This document shows, piece by piece, positions 1-10,150 of a DNA stretch of 64,000 bases. Source of the stretch: Globodera rostochiensis (lineage: Eukaryota; Nematoda; Chromadorea; Rhabditida; Heteroderidae); NCBI GenBank assembly GCA_018350325.1, contig JAEVLN010000004.1, forward strand, positions 124,001 through 188,000. Reading direction: 5' to 3'. Under the pieces are notes generated by a model. It searched no databases, was not told the origin of the DNA, and saw nothing but the letters and a program-made list of their open reading frames with translations. The position numbers and the translations under genes were made by a program. How positions within the stretch are numbered: the stretch's first letter is position 1; the number at the start of each line of letters is the position of its first letter.

Positions 1-60
1 GCACTTATTTATCGGTTTTCCTCCACTCACAATAATATTCCCCCAATAATAAAAATGTTT
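1..60 (+). repeat. 3' tail of a tRNA-derived SINE-like repeat
   Basis: The first bases (GCACTTATTTATCGG, then TTTTCCTCCACTCAC) match the downstream part of the SINE-like unit at about 15361-15420. That unit continues from a tRNA-like A box and B box. Only the tail is inside the window. A further fragment (CCCGCTTGAGTGCAGGCAC) lies near 6483-6502. Confidence 0.5.
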
Positions 61-121
61 TAATAAATTTTAAATATTTTTTAATTATACGACCAAAACA
101 AGAGTGAATGAATGCATTTGA

Positions 122-345
122 CCTTTTTAAATCATTTTCTATTTTGGGGGATGATTAAAATCAATTAAATCAACAAAAAAGTGCATATTTTATAAGCATA
201 AACTCAAAAATAATATTGATTATGTCTGTAAATTCGTCAATATAAATGGAAATGAATAGCTAAGCTAAAATATTCATTCATTCCCAAGGCTTACACAACT
301 CTCTTTAATCACTCCAAAAAGCTTCAGAAAGAAATTTTGTGTTAA
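122..345 (+). promoter_or_regulatory. Family-1 promoter cassette of gene 423
   Basis: This block recurs almost unchanged upstream of every family-1 secreted gene. In order it holds GGGGGATGATTAAAATC, GTGCATATTTTATAAGC, ATTGATTATGTCTGTAAA, a TATA-like box (CAATATAAATGG, TATAAA at 241), AATATTCATTCATTCCC and CACTCCAAAAAGCTTCAG. Conservation across seven loci whose coding bodies differ is the main evidence that it is functional. The transcription start is probably 25-40 bp after the TATA box, but that is inferred. Confidence 0.75.
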
Positions 346-422
346 ATTTTTAAATGTTTTCATTGAATTAAAATAAACTTAAAAGTTAATTCCATTTTAA
401 TTTTGCCCTTCAGCAGGTCGGC

Positions 423-1840
423 ATGAAATTGTACGTTGTTGTACTAATAATGTTTGCCATTTTGACATTGTCCGCAATTTGTAATGCCGGGAAAGACCGC
501 GAGAAGAAGGTATCAGGGGTTGCCGGTAGGCGCCGCCGACACCCCCCCCCCCCCCCCCCCCACAAAATAAAGTTTTGCAAAAAAAACAAAAATTTATTTT
601 TGAAAATTCTTTAAAGAAATTGAATTGCGCTCAGATGTGGGGAGCAACATCCCCCTAAGCCATACACAATTCAGAAGGATGCTGACATAACATCAACCCC
701 GCAGGCGATATATGATGACAAGAATGACGAATATACGGACAATAAGTATTGGGACAGCACGCATCACACTGATGATCGGCTGAAACAGCCGCAGCGTGGA
801 AGTAGTGCAACAAAAGCAGACAGTTGGAACAAAGTACAAGAAGCATTAGCAACACTGCCGGTACCGTTCTGTTTGTCTTAGTGTCACTTTGTTCAACTTC
901 ACTGGACCAAATTTGGTGTGTCCCTCACCCAAAATTTTGTCGACACTTTGTCCTAAAAGTTGTCGGCATTTTTGTTTGATTCGAAAATGATTGCCTATGT
1001 TTTATACACTATTCAGAGGAAGCATACGCGTGGGGAAGCGTCAAACTCAAACCAACTAGCGGAGCAGACGGTAGCGTTCTGTTTGTTTTGGTCACTTTGT
1101 TCCCCAACCCCACCCACTGTACGACTAGTACATACTAAATTTGATGCGTCCCATCCAAAATGTTGACACTTTGTCCTCAAAAGTTGTGGACACTTTGTCT
1201 GATTCGAAAATTATTTTCAAATTCATGTCCAGCACATCAAAATACCCCGCCATCTCTGTTTCTACCATATTTATATGGCATTTGTCGGTGTCCGTGCCAT
1301 GCCTATTTTATGTTTTGCCATATTTTTGCGATTTTTGAAAATGTGCCTAATTTTTGAAGATTTTGTGCTCAAATTCTTAATAAAAATTGTTAAATTGCTG
1401 ACCATTTCGCCATTCAAATAATTTTTTTCCCCGACGGCGTCTATCGGCGGCACTACCGGAGCTTCAAAAAAAGTACCGTATTTTTCAAATTTTGTTTGTT
1501 TTTGTAACTTAGCGCCATATTTTTGGACACTGGCGCCATATTTTGGCACTATTTTGACTGTGCCAACCCTGTCTCTAACTGATACACTGTTCAGAAGCAC
1601 ATGCCGCCAACAAACTCGCCCAATCAACAAGCCACCACAGCATCGTTTGACAGTTTTGAGCAGAGTCCGTACCCACCTGGGTTCGATCCAGAGTCCTATC
1701 CACCAGGGTTCTATCCACCTGCTAATGGGTTCAATCCATCTGCTAATGGGTTCAATCCATCTGCTAATGGGTTCACTCGACAATGGTACGATTATTCATC
1801 AGACTCATCCACTAAATCATCCGACCGAAGCCGAAAGTAG
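423..1840 (+). CDS. Chimeric modular secreted protein (family 1 signal exon + family 2-type exon), about 190 aa
   Basis: I infer four exons, all in phase 0: 423-509, 675-860, 1017-1070 and 1595-1840. Exon 1 encodes a signal peptide (start MKLYVVVLIM, cleavage near ICNAG) and a Lys/Arg segment, ending at an AAG|GTATCA donor. Exon 2 (62 codons, acceptor ACAATTCAG) contains NKYWDSTHHTDDRLKQP, which matches the last exon of the family-2 genes (HWAETHYPDDQLKEP). Exon 3 is a 54-nt cassette. Exon 4 is a low-complexity tail with PPGF and NPSANGF repeats ending in DSSTKSSDRSRK. The introns at 861 and 1071 resemble each other and those of the paralogues (GTACCGTT / GTAGCGTT starts, CAATTCAG-like ends). 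If the intron at 861 is retained, the frame stops after seven residues. Function is unknown; secretion is supported by the signal peptide. A role as a parasitism effector is inference. Confidence 0.65.
510..674 (+). other. Intron 1 of gene 423 with a long poly-C tract
   Basis: The intron starts GTATCAGG and ends ACACAATTCAG. It carries a run of more than 20 C at about 541-561, which makes the neighbouring open frame look proline-rich. I treat that frame as intronic because the paralogous exon ends at the same AAG|GT position. Confidence 0.6.
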
Positions 1841-2790
1841 TAAAAGAATTGCATTGATCAATGAGTCCGTCCGGCTAAAGAGAAGAAAGAACAACACGAT
1901 CATTCGCGATCACTTCCTTCACACTCTTCTTTCTTGTTCACGATTGATTTTATTGTTGGAAAACAAAAAATGTTTTGTTGTTGATATTGCGTTTTTTGGG
2001 CGCTTCTCACGAGTCTAGGTAAATTGCTCTCCGATAGTTTTCGGAAAATTTCCCTCAAACGCGGAAATTGCTTTCCGTGAGAAAATAAAATATTTTCGTG
2101 GTTCGAACCCTGATTATGTAAATGATTTCTTATAACATTCGGTGAGTGTCTATGAAGGAGCAAAAAATTTTAAATTATTTCCGATTTTTAAAATATTTTT
2201 GGCATCGAATTAGAACTAATAGGGAAAACGTTAGAGACTTGGGGTTCGTAAGGCTTAGGCCTAAGTCTGGGATGAATTTTGTCATTTTTATTTTTTTCAC
2301 GGAGAGCAATTTACCGGCTCCCCTTCTCACTGAAACGCAAAAAAATGCTAATAACCAGAGCAGGACCAGCAGGGGGCTGTGTACGGTTACGAATTTTCGT
2401 TACCGTATCCGTTCGTCCTCAAAATCTCATATCCACCCGCTATCCGGCCGTATCCGTAAGCACCCAAAATCCCATCACCGGAGGATATCCCGCGGCGGAT
2501 ATCCGCATTTTTTAAAACCACCTAAGTTGCTATCGAGGTCGGGGATTGATCCAAAATCGTCGGGGATCGGAGTCGGGGTTTTCGGGGTGACAACCCTAAG
2601 TTAGGATCAAAACTCGCGTTCCAACCCGAAAATAGGTAAATGAGTATAAAATTATAGAGAATTAATAATTCCATATTGTTGTATTTTATAATTATTATTT
2701 CCAATCAATTCTTAGACATATTATTTTATATTTGTAAATAATTTTCCATTTCATTGTCCTTCTTCTGTCAATAAGCATATGATTAGTGAA
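1841..2790. other. 3' flank of gene 423 plus repeat debris
   Basis: Positions 1850-2000 share 3'-flank sequence with other family members (TTGATCAATGAG, a TTCACGATT block, then a TTG/TTGTTG stretch). Positions 2378-2520 carry a segment with CGTATCCGTTCGTCC and CGGATATCCGC that resembles, in reverse complement, the repeat at 61010-61080. The rest is AT-rich. I see no gene. Confidence 0.5.
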
Positions 2791-3285
2791 TGAATGCACT
2801 TGTTGACCTTTTTAAAATTATTTTTTATTTTGGGGGATGATTAAAATCAATTAAATCAACAAAAAGTGCATATTTTATAAGCATTTGACCTTTTTAAAAA
2901 TATTTTCTATTTTGGGGGATGATTAAAATCAATTTAAATCAACAAAAAGTGTATATTTTATAAGCATTTGACCTTTTTAAAAATATTTTCTATTTTGGGG
3001 GATGATTAAAATCAATTTAAATCAACAAAAATTGCATATTTTAGAAGCATTTGACCTTTTTAAAATATTTTCTATTTTGGGGGATGATTAAAATCACTTT
3101 AAATCAACAAAAATTGCATATTTTAGAAGCATTTGACCTTTTTTAAAATATTTTCTATTTTGGGGGATGATTAAAATCACTTTAAATCAACAAAAATTGC
3201 ATATTTTAGAAGCATTTGACCTTTTTAAAATATTTTCTATTTTGGGGGATGATTAAAATCAATTTAAATCAACAAAAATACAACA
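2790..3285 (+). repeat. Tandem array of about 80-bp promoter-derived units
   Basis: About six copies of a unit running AAGCATTTGACC, TTTCTATTTTGGGGGATG, ATTAAAATCAATTTAAATC, AACAAAAATTGCATATTT. The unit is the upstream half of the family-1 promoter cassette, amplified in tandem ahead of family-2 gene 4052. A similar array (three copies) stands before the other family-2 gene at about 19215-19475. Confidence 0.85.
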
Positions 3286-3480
3286 AATAAAGAGTGGAAA
3301 TATATTTCTAGCCAAACGTGGCATATTTTAAACAAAGTGCAACAAATATCTATGGCACAATGCAGGTCACAAAAAGTACAGATTGATGGCATAAAATTTA
3401 ATATAAAAAAGGCATATATTATTTAATGTTTAAAACAAATAACTCATTTCTGTTTATATCATTAAACAACCTCTTTCACT
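3281..3480 (+). promoter_or_regulatory. Family-2 upstream leader block of gene 4052
   Basis: This block (ACAACAAATAAAGAGTGG, CCAAACGTGGCATATTTTAA, ATGCAGGTCACAAAAAGT, TTTAATATAAAA) is shared with 19470-19660 upstream of gene 20141. It is not seen upstream of family-1 genes, so it probably belongs to family-2 expression. TATA-like AATATAAAA occurs in both copies. Confidence 0.55.
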
Positions 3481-3631
3481 ACCTTTGCCGTTTTATTTCG
3501 GTTTTCGGTTCGGTTAACCGACCGCCACCTACCCTATTCATAAGCCAAATATGACTACGAAATAGTGTGCAAAAGTGAGAGAAATGGAGTAGGCACACCA
3601 GTGTAACGAGAGAGTGAACGTGTCTGTCTAC

Positions 3632-3768
3632 CAGGGATGTAAATCGCTAGCGCTATTGCGCGATATATATCGCATTTATCGCCTTTTTTGGGCATATCGC
3701 ATTGGAAAAGGTTTTATCGCGATCGCATATCGCCGATCGCTTTTTTTTCGGCGCGATTTACATCCCTG
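3632..3768. mobile_element. hAT-like MITE (CAGGGATGTAAATCGC ends)
   Basis: The ends are CAGGGATGTAAATCGC and its reverse complement GCGATTTACATCCCTG. They are flanked by CTGTCTAC (3624-3631) and GTGTCTAC (3769-3776), an 8-bp target duplication with one mismatch. The interior is rich in ATCGC/GCGAT palindromes with no coding capacity. An 8-bp duplication and a CAGGG terminus fit a non-autonomous hAT element. Confidence 0.75.
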
Positions 3769-4051
3769 GTGTCTACTGGGATGCATCCCTGCAATTGTGC
3801 AACCCATCTAACTATTGTATTAGGCTAGGGTAATGGCTGGGTAAATTAATTCATCGAAAAACAGCAATTGCATGGAAGGGATTCGAACCGTTAACCCATT
3901 TTTTTCCCTGCTCGACACCCCGAGACCCAAAAAGTCCGAGACTTTTCTCGAGTTGAGAAGACCCAAGACCGATGCTCTCGATCGAACATCATTTGCTCTA
4001 TAAAATAAAATTAAAATTTTTATATAATTCCTCCAATAAACATTTTATCAG

Positions 4052-6412
4052 ATGCGTAAATTGTTTTATTTGCTATCTCTTCTGACATTGAGTTGCTTTC
4101 TACAAAACGGTTTTTGCGGTAAAAAAGAACTTGAAGCATTCAAATCAAATAAGAAGGCTATGAAATTGGTTAAAAAGTATCAAAATGGTCAAATAAAAAT
4201 GAAGCTAGACTTGTACAGGAGATTGAATAAAATAGGCTTCAACCAGAGCGACCGTACGATAGACAGATACATAGAGGCACTAAAGGTAATTTGCTAAAAT
4301 ATAATACAATACTTTGCACTCCAAAGATCGAATTGTCCGAAGGTTGAAAGTGTTGTAACTTTCTTCAACCAAAACCGATTAGGTCGAACATAATACCAAA
4401 TGAAAGCGTGCGATGAGTTAGAGTTATCATTAAATTAAAGCTAAGTGATTGGACAATGCTTAAAAAAGTTATGGCCAAAAAAGTGAAAAACTCCAAAAAT
4501 GGCCATTTTTGGAGGTTTTCTGGCCATAACTTTTTTCATAATTATCAGATCGCTTAGTTTTTGCTTATTAATAGCTTCTCCTCGTCGAGAGCTTTCATTT
4601 GGTATAATGTTTGACCTAATGGGTTTAGGTTGTAGAATTCGGCACTCAAACCCCTTTCGACATTCGGACCGGTAGCTACTTTTAACATTAGGGGACATTT
4701 TGACCGAGGACCTGTCCCAGTAAAAGCTTAAATTCAAATGGTTTATGATTATTTATAAAATAAGCATTTTTTTTTATTATTAATGGCTTCCTATTTTGCC
4801 GCGGGGGGTGACCAGCAGAAGGGATGGGAAGAATTCCGATTACCAACATTTTTAGGGTCGAAACTATTTCCGAGTTCCGAAAAATTTTGAGGGATTGGTT
4901 GGGGTTCAGATCCCTTAAATAAGTGATAGTATCTATTTTAGGTGCTAAAAAATAAAACCTAAAAAATAGGTGCTAAAAACTCGATGAAAACCGATCCGAA
5001 TCTCTGAAACTTTCGTGTACCAAAGCATCCCTAAGTTTTATACCCTCGATTCAGAAAGAGGATACGACACCGTATGGGCAAGAGCCGTCCTCAAACCCGT
5101 CGGATACGGTAGGTTATCAGCGTGGTGTGAACTCGGTTTCTGTTCGAGTCTCGGAAATTTGGGTGTCAAGCATCCCTAATTGATACCGCGTTTAGCATGA
5201 TTATACGACACCGTATGCGCAAGAGCCGTTCTCAAACCCGTCGGATACGGTAGGTTATCAGCGTGGTGTGAAATCGGTTTCCGTCTCATATCGAGTCTCG
5301 GGAAAAAAACGGGACCGGGAATGACCGGGATCATGAAAGCCGGAATCGGGATTCCGATTTTACAAAAATGGTACTGGAATCGGGATCCCAAAAACCGGAA
5401 TAATCACCATGGTGTGAACTTGGTTTGTGTCTCATATCTAGTCTCGGGAAAAAACGGGACCGGGAATGACCGGGATCATGAAAGCCGGAATCGGGATTCC
5501 GATTTTACAAAAATGGTACTGGAATCGGGATCCCAAAAACCGGAATAATCACCATGGTGTGAACTTGGTTTGTGTCTCATATCTAGTCTCGGGAAAAAAC
5601 CGGGATCGTTAAAGCCGGGATCGGGATTCCGATTTTACAAAAACTGGGACTGGGATCGGGATCCCAAAAACCGGAATAATCACCATGGTGTGAACTTGGT
5701 TTGTGTCTCATATCGAGTCTCGGGAAAAAAACGGGACCGGGAATGACCGGGATCATGAAAGCCGGAATCGGGATTCCGATTTTACAAAAATGGTACTGGA
5801 ATCGGGATCCCAAAAACCGGAATAATCACCATACTGTGAACTTGGTTTGTGTCTCATATCTAGTCTCGGGAAAAAACCGGGATCGTTAAAGCCGGGATCG
5901 GGATTCCGATTTTACAAAAACTGGGACTGGGATCGGGATACCAAAAACTGGGATAATCCCGCCCGATCCCGACCGTGATTCCGATCCCGGCCAACTCTAG
6001 TTATCAAGCATCCCTAAGTTTTATACCCTCGATTCAGAAAGAGGATACGACACCGTATGGGCAAGAGCCGTCCTCAAACCCGTCGGATACGGTAGGTTAT
6101 CAGCGTGGTGTGAACCCGGTTTCTTTTCGAGTCTCGAAAATTTGGGTGTCAAGAATCCCTAATTGATACCGCGTTTAGCATGATTATACGACACCGTATG
6201 GGCAAAAGCCGTCCTCAAACGCGTCATTTCAGAAGAACGATGATTCGAAATCGCAGGGGCATGCATCGAACTCAAACCTGCTGCCGGTGATTCAGGCTAA
6301 CGACGATGAGCATAATGCGTATTGGGCCGGGACGCATTACCCTGATGATCAACTGAAAGAACCGAATCATGCAAATGATTATAAGTATTGGGAACATGGT
6401 CATGGTGATTGA
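4052..6412 (+). CDS. Family-2 secreted protein with tandemly duplicated 18-codon exons
   Basis: The likely exons are all phase 0: 4052-4285 (78 codons), 5055-5108, 5196-5249 and 6038-6091 (18 codons each), and 6179-6412. Exon 1 starts MRKLFYLLSLLTLSCFLQNG, a clear signal peptide, followed by a Lys-rich, probably helical stretch (FKSNKKAMKLVKKYQ). It ends at AAG|GTAATT, the same place as in paralogue 20141. The 18-codon exons read KEDTTPYGQEPSSNPSDT or a close variant. The last exon repeats that motif and runs into WAGTHYPDDQLKEP and an EHGHGD end. An ATTTTATCAG acceptor directly precedes the ATG, so the mRNA is either trans-spliced or has a 5'-UTR intron. Function is unknown. The His/Asp-rich tail could bind metal, which is speculation. 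Confidence 0.7.
4286..5054 (+). other. Intron 1 of gene 4052 containing a foldback sequence
   Basis: This 769-bp intron carries an inverted repeat whose arms include AAAAAAGTTATGGCCA and TGGCCATAACTTTTTT (about 4458-4545). Nothing in it looks coding. The corresponding intron of paralogue 20141 is shorter (346 bp) and carries a different insertion. Confidence 0.5.
5040..6245 (+). repeat. 983-bp tandem duplication carrying the 18-codon exons
   Basis: The exon/intron block at 5055-5249 recurs at 6038-6232 with a constant offset of 983 bp. Both copies keep the 87-bp intron (5109-5195 and 6092-6178). Between them, 5265-5960 holds about four copies of a roughly 145-bp unit containing GTCTCGGGAAAAAA, CGGGATCATGAAAGCCGG and GGATCCCAAAAACCGG. 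The duplication directly adds exon copies to the gene. Confidence 0.8.
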
Positions 6413-6537
6413 ATGGTGATGAACATCATTTGTTGTGATCACTTTTCACGATTATTGTTTCTAAACATCCCATTTTTTAAACCCCGCTTGAGTGCAGGCA
6501 CATTCTTCCCCGTTAACTGAACATATTTTAATAATTT

Positions 6538-6779
6538 TAGAGCTGAGATACAGCTTCAAAGGAATTGACGACCGATCGAGATTTCGACCGAGAATCTTGA
6601 AGCCCGGTCGAGACGAGATCTCGTCTCGAAATCTCGAAAAATCTCGACGAGATTCTCGAGAAATCTCGTCTCGACATCTCGTCTCGAACAAAACTGAATT
6701 TTCGAGATTTTTCGAGACACGAGATTTTTTCGAGAATCTCGTCTCGAGTCTCGCTCGAAGCTCAAGTCCGGGCTCTAGT
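6538..6779. mobile_element. Foldback element rich in TCTCG/CGAGA
   Basis: The right end, GCTCAAGTCCGGGCTCTA, is the reverse complement of the TAGAGCCCGGACTTGAGC-like ends seen near 17786 and 25025. The interior is a dense set of self-complementary CGAGATTCTCG-type motifs. The left end is degraded. Open frames across it are artefacts of the repeat. Confidence 0.5.
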
Positions 6780-7317
6780 TCAAACTCATTTCCTAAACTT
6801 TTTGACCTATTTTTCCGAGCCTATCTCGTCGAGACAAATCGATCGGTATTTTGTGCCAATTCTTCTTCTTCTTTTTTTTTGCCGGTGCGCAATTCTCTGA
6901 GCGCCAACATCAAACTAGTCAAAAAAAAACCGGTAAATATCGTTATACGGTCCAGACTCAAAATCGAACGAAATATATATATATCAATTGACTCCACTCG
7001 GTCTGTAATGTAAGAATCCGAAAAATTTTTATTGGGCAACCTTTTAAAATTATGAATTTGTCGATAGAAAATAAAAATTTGGGAATTTAAATCCAACCGG
7101 TTTAAAATTTTGAAAATTAAGGATAAACGTGAAAATTAAGGATAAACGTGAAAATTAAGGAAAAAAAATTATAGAGAATAATAATTCCTTATTGTTGTAC
7201 TTTACAATTATTCCCAATCAATTCTTACACATATTATTTAATATTTGTAAATAATTTTTCCATTTCATTGTCCTTCTTCTGTCAATAAGCATATGATTAG
7301 TGAATGAATGCACTTGT

Positions 7318-7560
7318 TGACCTTTTTAAAAATATTTTCTATTTTGGGGGGATGATTAAAATCAATTAAATCAAAAAAAGTGCATATTTTAGAAGCATTT
7401 GACCTTTTTAAAAATATTTTTTTATTTTGGGGGATGATTAAAATCAATTAAATCAACAAAAGCATTTGACCTTTTTAAAATATTTTCTTAAAATATTCAT
7501 TCATTTCAAGGCTTACAACTCTCTTTAATCACTCCAAAAAGAGTCAGAAAAGCATTTTTA
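7318..7560 (+). promoter_or_regulatory. Truncated family-1 promoter of gene 7625
   Basis: The GGGGGATGATTAAAATC blocks and the CATTCATTTCAAGGCTTAC end are present. The middle of the cassette (ATTGATTATGTCTG through the CAATATAAATGG TATA box) is missing compared with the other six loci. This gene may therefore be poorly expressed. Confidence 0.65.
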
Positions 7561-7624
7561 ATTTATAATTAATAATTAAAAATTTTTTTCTTAAATTTAT
7601 CTTTGCTCTTCTCAGCAAATTGGC

Positions 7625-8149
7625 ATGAGATTGCACGTTGTTGTACTAATTTTGCTCGCCATGTTGGCCGTGCCTGCAATTTGTCAATCCGATAATGTCA
7701 AGAAGAAGTGGATGGCACTAATGGAGGTAGCAAAAGACTCGCACCAGCAGGTACCGTTATCTTTAAACTACCTCACTGTACCAACTTTGGTGTGCCCCAC
7801 TCAAAATTTCGACACTTTGTCCTAAACGTTGTCGACACTTTGTCGGTTACAAAATGATTTTTCAAATTCGTGATTGGCACCAGGGATGGGCAAATCGGAA
7901 AATAAAACCCGAAAGACAAAACCCGAAATTTAAAATTGTGCTGCCAATGTGCAATGCGCGATAACACTGAAAAAGTCGAAAAAGCCTTTCTGATCACTTT
8001 TGCTCAAAATAATTGTTTAGTTCCGGGGTCACTGAATTATATACACAATTCAGGATCGCGCGTATGAAAGCTTTACGAAAAGTTTGCACGATGCCCCCCA
8101 GCAACCCCGCCAACAGCAATCACAACCGCCGCCCAAAGACACGTCATAA
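7625..8149 (+). CDS. Family-1 secreted protein with shortened tail (possible pseudogene), about 73 aa
   Basis: Two phase-0 exons: 7625-7750 (42 codons) and 8054-8149. Exon 1 begins MRLHVVVLILLAMLAVPAIC, a signal peptide, then a short Lys/Asp segment. The donor is CAG|GTACCG and the acceptor ACAATTCAG. Exon 2 encodes the shared tail module (AYESFTKSLHDAPQQP, then a Gln/Pro run and KDTS) and stops at TAA. Paralogues continue past this point into an Ser-rich and basic end (KKKSRKKN at 16110-16133). Related sequence lies just downstream here, so a point change seems to have cut the tail. With the incomplete promoter, this may be a decaying copy. Confidence 0.5.
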
Positions 8150-8778
8150 AGCTTCATCCACTAATTTGTAAGAAGAAAAGTCGCAAAAAGTGTTGATCAT
8201 TGAGGGTCCTGCTGAAGAAAGAACACCATTTGCGATCGATCAACCCACACACTGTTCACGATTTTAACGTTGAAAACAAAACATTTGTTGTTGATGATTA
8301 GGGCACCGATTTATATGGAAATCCATATTTTTTTTGCGCACTTGAAACGCCTTCTAAAAGCCATAAATAGTATTTTTAGCTTTGGTTTGAGCTTCTAGAA
8401 TCCATTTTATAATCCATATTTTTCCATATTTCGCGATTTTTTTCCATATTTTTATCCATATTTCGCCATTTTTCAAAAAATTCCTTAACAAAAATGTAAT
8501 AAAAACGAAAAATACACCCCCCCCCCTAAGGGTCGATTTTTAAAAATTTTCAAAAATACATCCCTAAAAATTGACTTTTCGCGACTAAAAATTCTGACAC
8601 CAAAAACTGACAATTTTTAAAATTCTGCTCGACCTTTCCCGGCCCCCAAGGGGTCGGGGAGCAAACCCTATTTTGAACCTAAATTTTTGTTGTGTAAGAA
8701 AGCAATTCCCATGCTTAAAAGGACGGGCCTTGTTTAAAATACCCATTGAACTGTGCAACTTATAGGCAAATTTCATTA
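8150..8778. other. 3' flank of gene 7625, no gene seen
   Basis: The first 130 bp match the shared family-1 3' flank (AGAACACCATTTGCGATC, CACTGTTCACGATTTTAACG). The rest is AT-rich with repeated CCATATTT tracts at about 8320-8470 and a small poly-C run. No supported coding sequence. Confidence 0.4.
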
Positions 8779-9130
8779 AGGTAATTAGGATGTTGTTAGA
8801 GTTAAGTTTCGATGTAAGGTAATTAGGAAGTTGTTAGAGTTAAGTTTCGATGTAAGGTAATTAGGAAGTTGTTAGCGTTAAGTTTCGATGTAAGTAATTA
8901 GGAGTTAGAGTTAAGTTTCGATGTAAGTAATTAGGAAGTTGTTAGAGTTAAGTTTCGATGTAAGGTAATTAGGAAGTTGTTAGAGTTAAGTTTCGATGTA
9001 AGGTAATTAGGATGTTGTTAGAGTTAAGTTTCGATGTAAGGTAATTAGGAAGTTGTTAGAGTTAAGTTTCGATGTAAGGTAATTAGGAAGTTGTTAGAGT
9101 TAAGTTTCGGTGTAAGGTAATTAGGAAGTG
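8779..9130 (+). repeat. 38-bp minisatellite, about 9 copies
   Basis: The unit contains GTAATTAGGAAGTTGTTAG then AGTTAAGTTTCGATGTAAG. Nine copies sit head to tail with two short-deletion variants near 8880-8935. It is non-coding and is not found elsewhere in the window. The gap-free head-to-tail structure rules out a CRISPR array. Confidence 0.9.
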
Positions 9131-9479
9131 TGCCATAATATTAGTATGTTTATCACTCTTTTACAATTAAAAATGTTTTTTTTCTTCTCAATTTTGAATA
9201 ACAATTAAATTTAATTATTCCGAATTTGGTATTACTTTAATTTCTAACAAATTTGGACCAAACGGATCTCACCTATGTTTAAACCGGTCAAAAACCGGTT
9301 TAAATGCTCATCCCAATAAAATTTAGAGAATTAATTCCATACATATTGTTGTAATTTTACAATTATTCCCCGTCAATTGTTAGACATTTTATTTTATATT
9401 TGTAAATAATTTTTCCAATTTATTGTTGTCTTTCTTTTTCAATAAGCATATGATTAGTGAATGAATGCGCTTGTTGACA

Positions 9480-9890
9480 TTTTTAATCGTTTTCTATTTT
9501 GGGGGATGATTAAAATCAATTAAATCAACAAAAAATGCATATTTTAGAGGTGTCCGGGAAATGCGTCAGTGATTATTAAAAGTCGAGAAAAAAGTGTTTT
9601 TTTTGTAAAGTGTCTCGAATCCCACCCAAGCCAAAACTTCCCGAATTTCCGGACGTCATAGGCCCTCCAGAAACATGTTTTGCATGACATTTAATAATCA
9701 CTGACGCATTTCCGGTCACCATTTTATAAGCATAAACTCCAAAATAATATTGATTATGTCTGTAAATTAATCAATATAAATGGAAATGAATAGCTTAGCT
9801 AAAATATTCATTCATTCCCAATGCTTACACAACTCTCTTTAATCACTCCAAAAAAAGCTTCAAAAAGAAATTTCGTGTTTTTTTAAAATT
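9480..9890 (+). promoter_or_regulatory. Family-1 promoter of gene 10151, split by a MITE
   Basis: The cassette is complete (GGGGGATGATTAAAATC, ATTGATTATGTCTGTAAA, TATAAA at 9775, CATTCATTCCCAATGC). A 172-bp foldback element interrupts it inside the GCATATTTTATAAGC block. The MITE moves the upstream block away from the TATA region. The promoter of gene 13876 has the same insertion at the same site, so the two loci share ancestry. Confidence 0.75.
9549..9720. mobile_element. Foldback MITE with GGTGTCCGGGAAATGCGTCA end
   Basis: The left end GGTGTCCGGGAAATGCGTCA and right end TGACGCATTTCCGGTCACC are near-perfect inverted repeats. The flanks ATTTTAGA and ATTTTATA fit an 8-bp duplication with one mismatch. 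A second copy is at 13448-13637. Confidence 0.8.
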
Positions 9891-10150
9891 TTTCATAGAA
9901 TTAAAATATAGAGAGAGACCTAAAAATTTAGGAAAATATGGATCATATGGCCCAGAGGCATAACAGAACAAATTATATTTATCATTCGACTTCCCTCGGG
10001 CTGTAATATAAGAATCCAAAAAATTTTACGGCAACCATTCCCTGAGGAGTTACAGACCCGGGACTGAAGTGTCTTTTGACTGGGGACTCAGTTGTTCACT
10101 TTTAAACCTGCCTTATTTTGTCTTTTGTTCTTCTCAGCAGATCGGACGGC

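Noticed and set aside
1271..1783. 170-codon frame on the - strand
   Set aside because: It is antisense to the repeat-coding last exon of gene 423 and to its intron; the sense exon has splice sites and family matches.
8779..9130. CRISPR-like array
   Set aside because: Units abut with no unique spacers, and the genome is eukaryotic.
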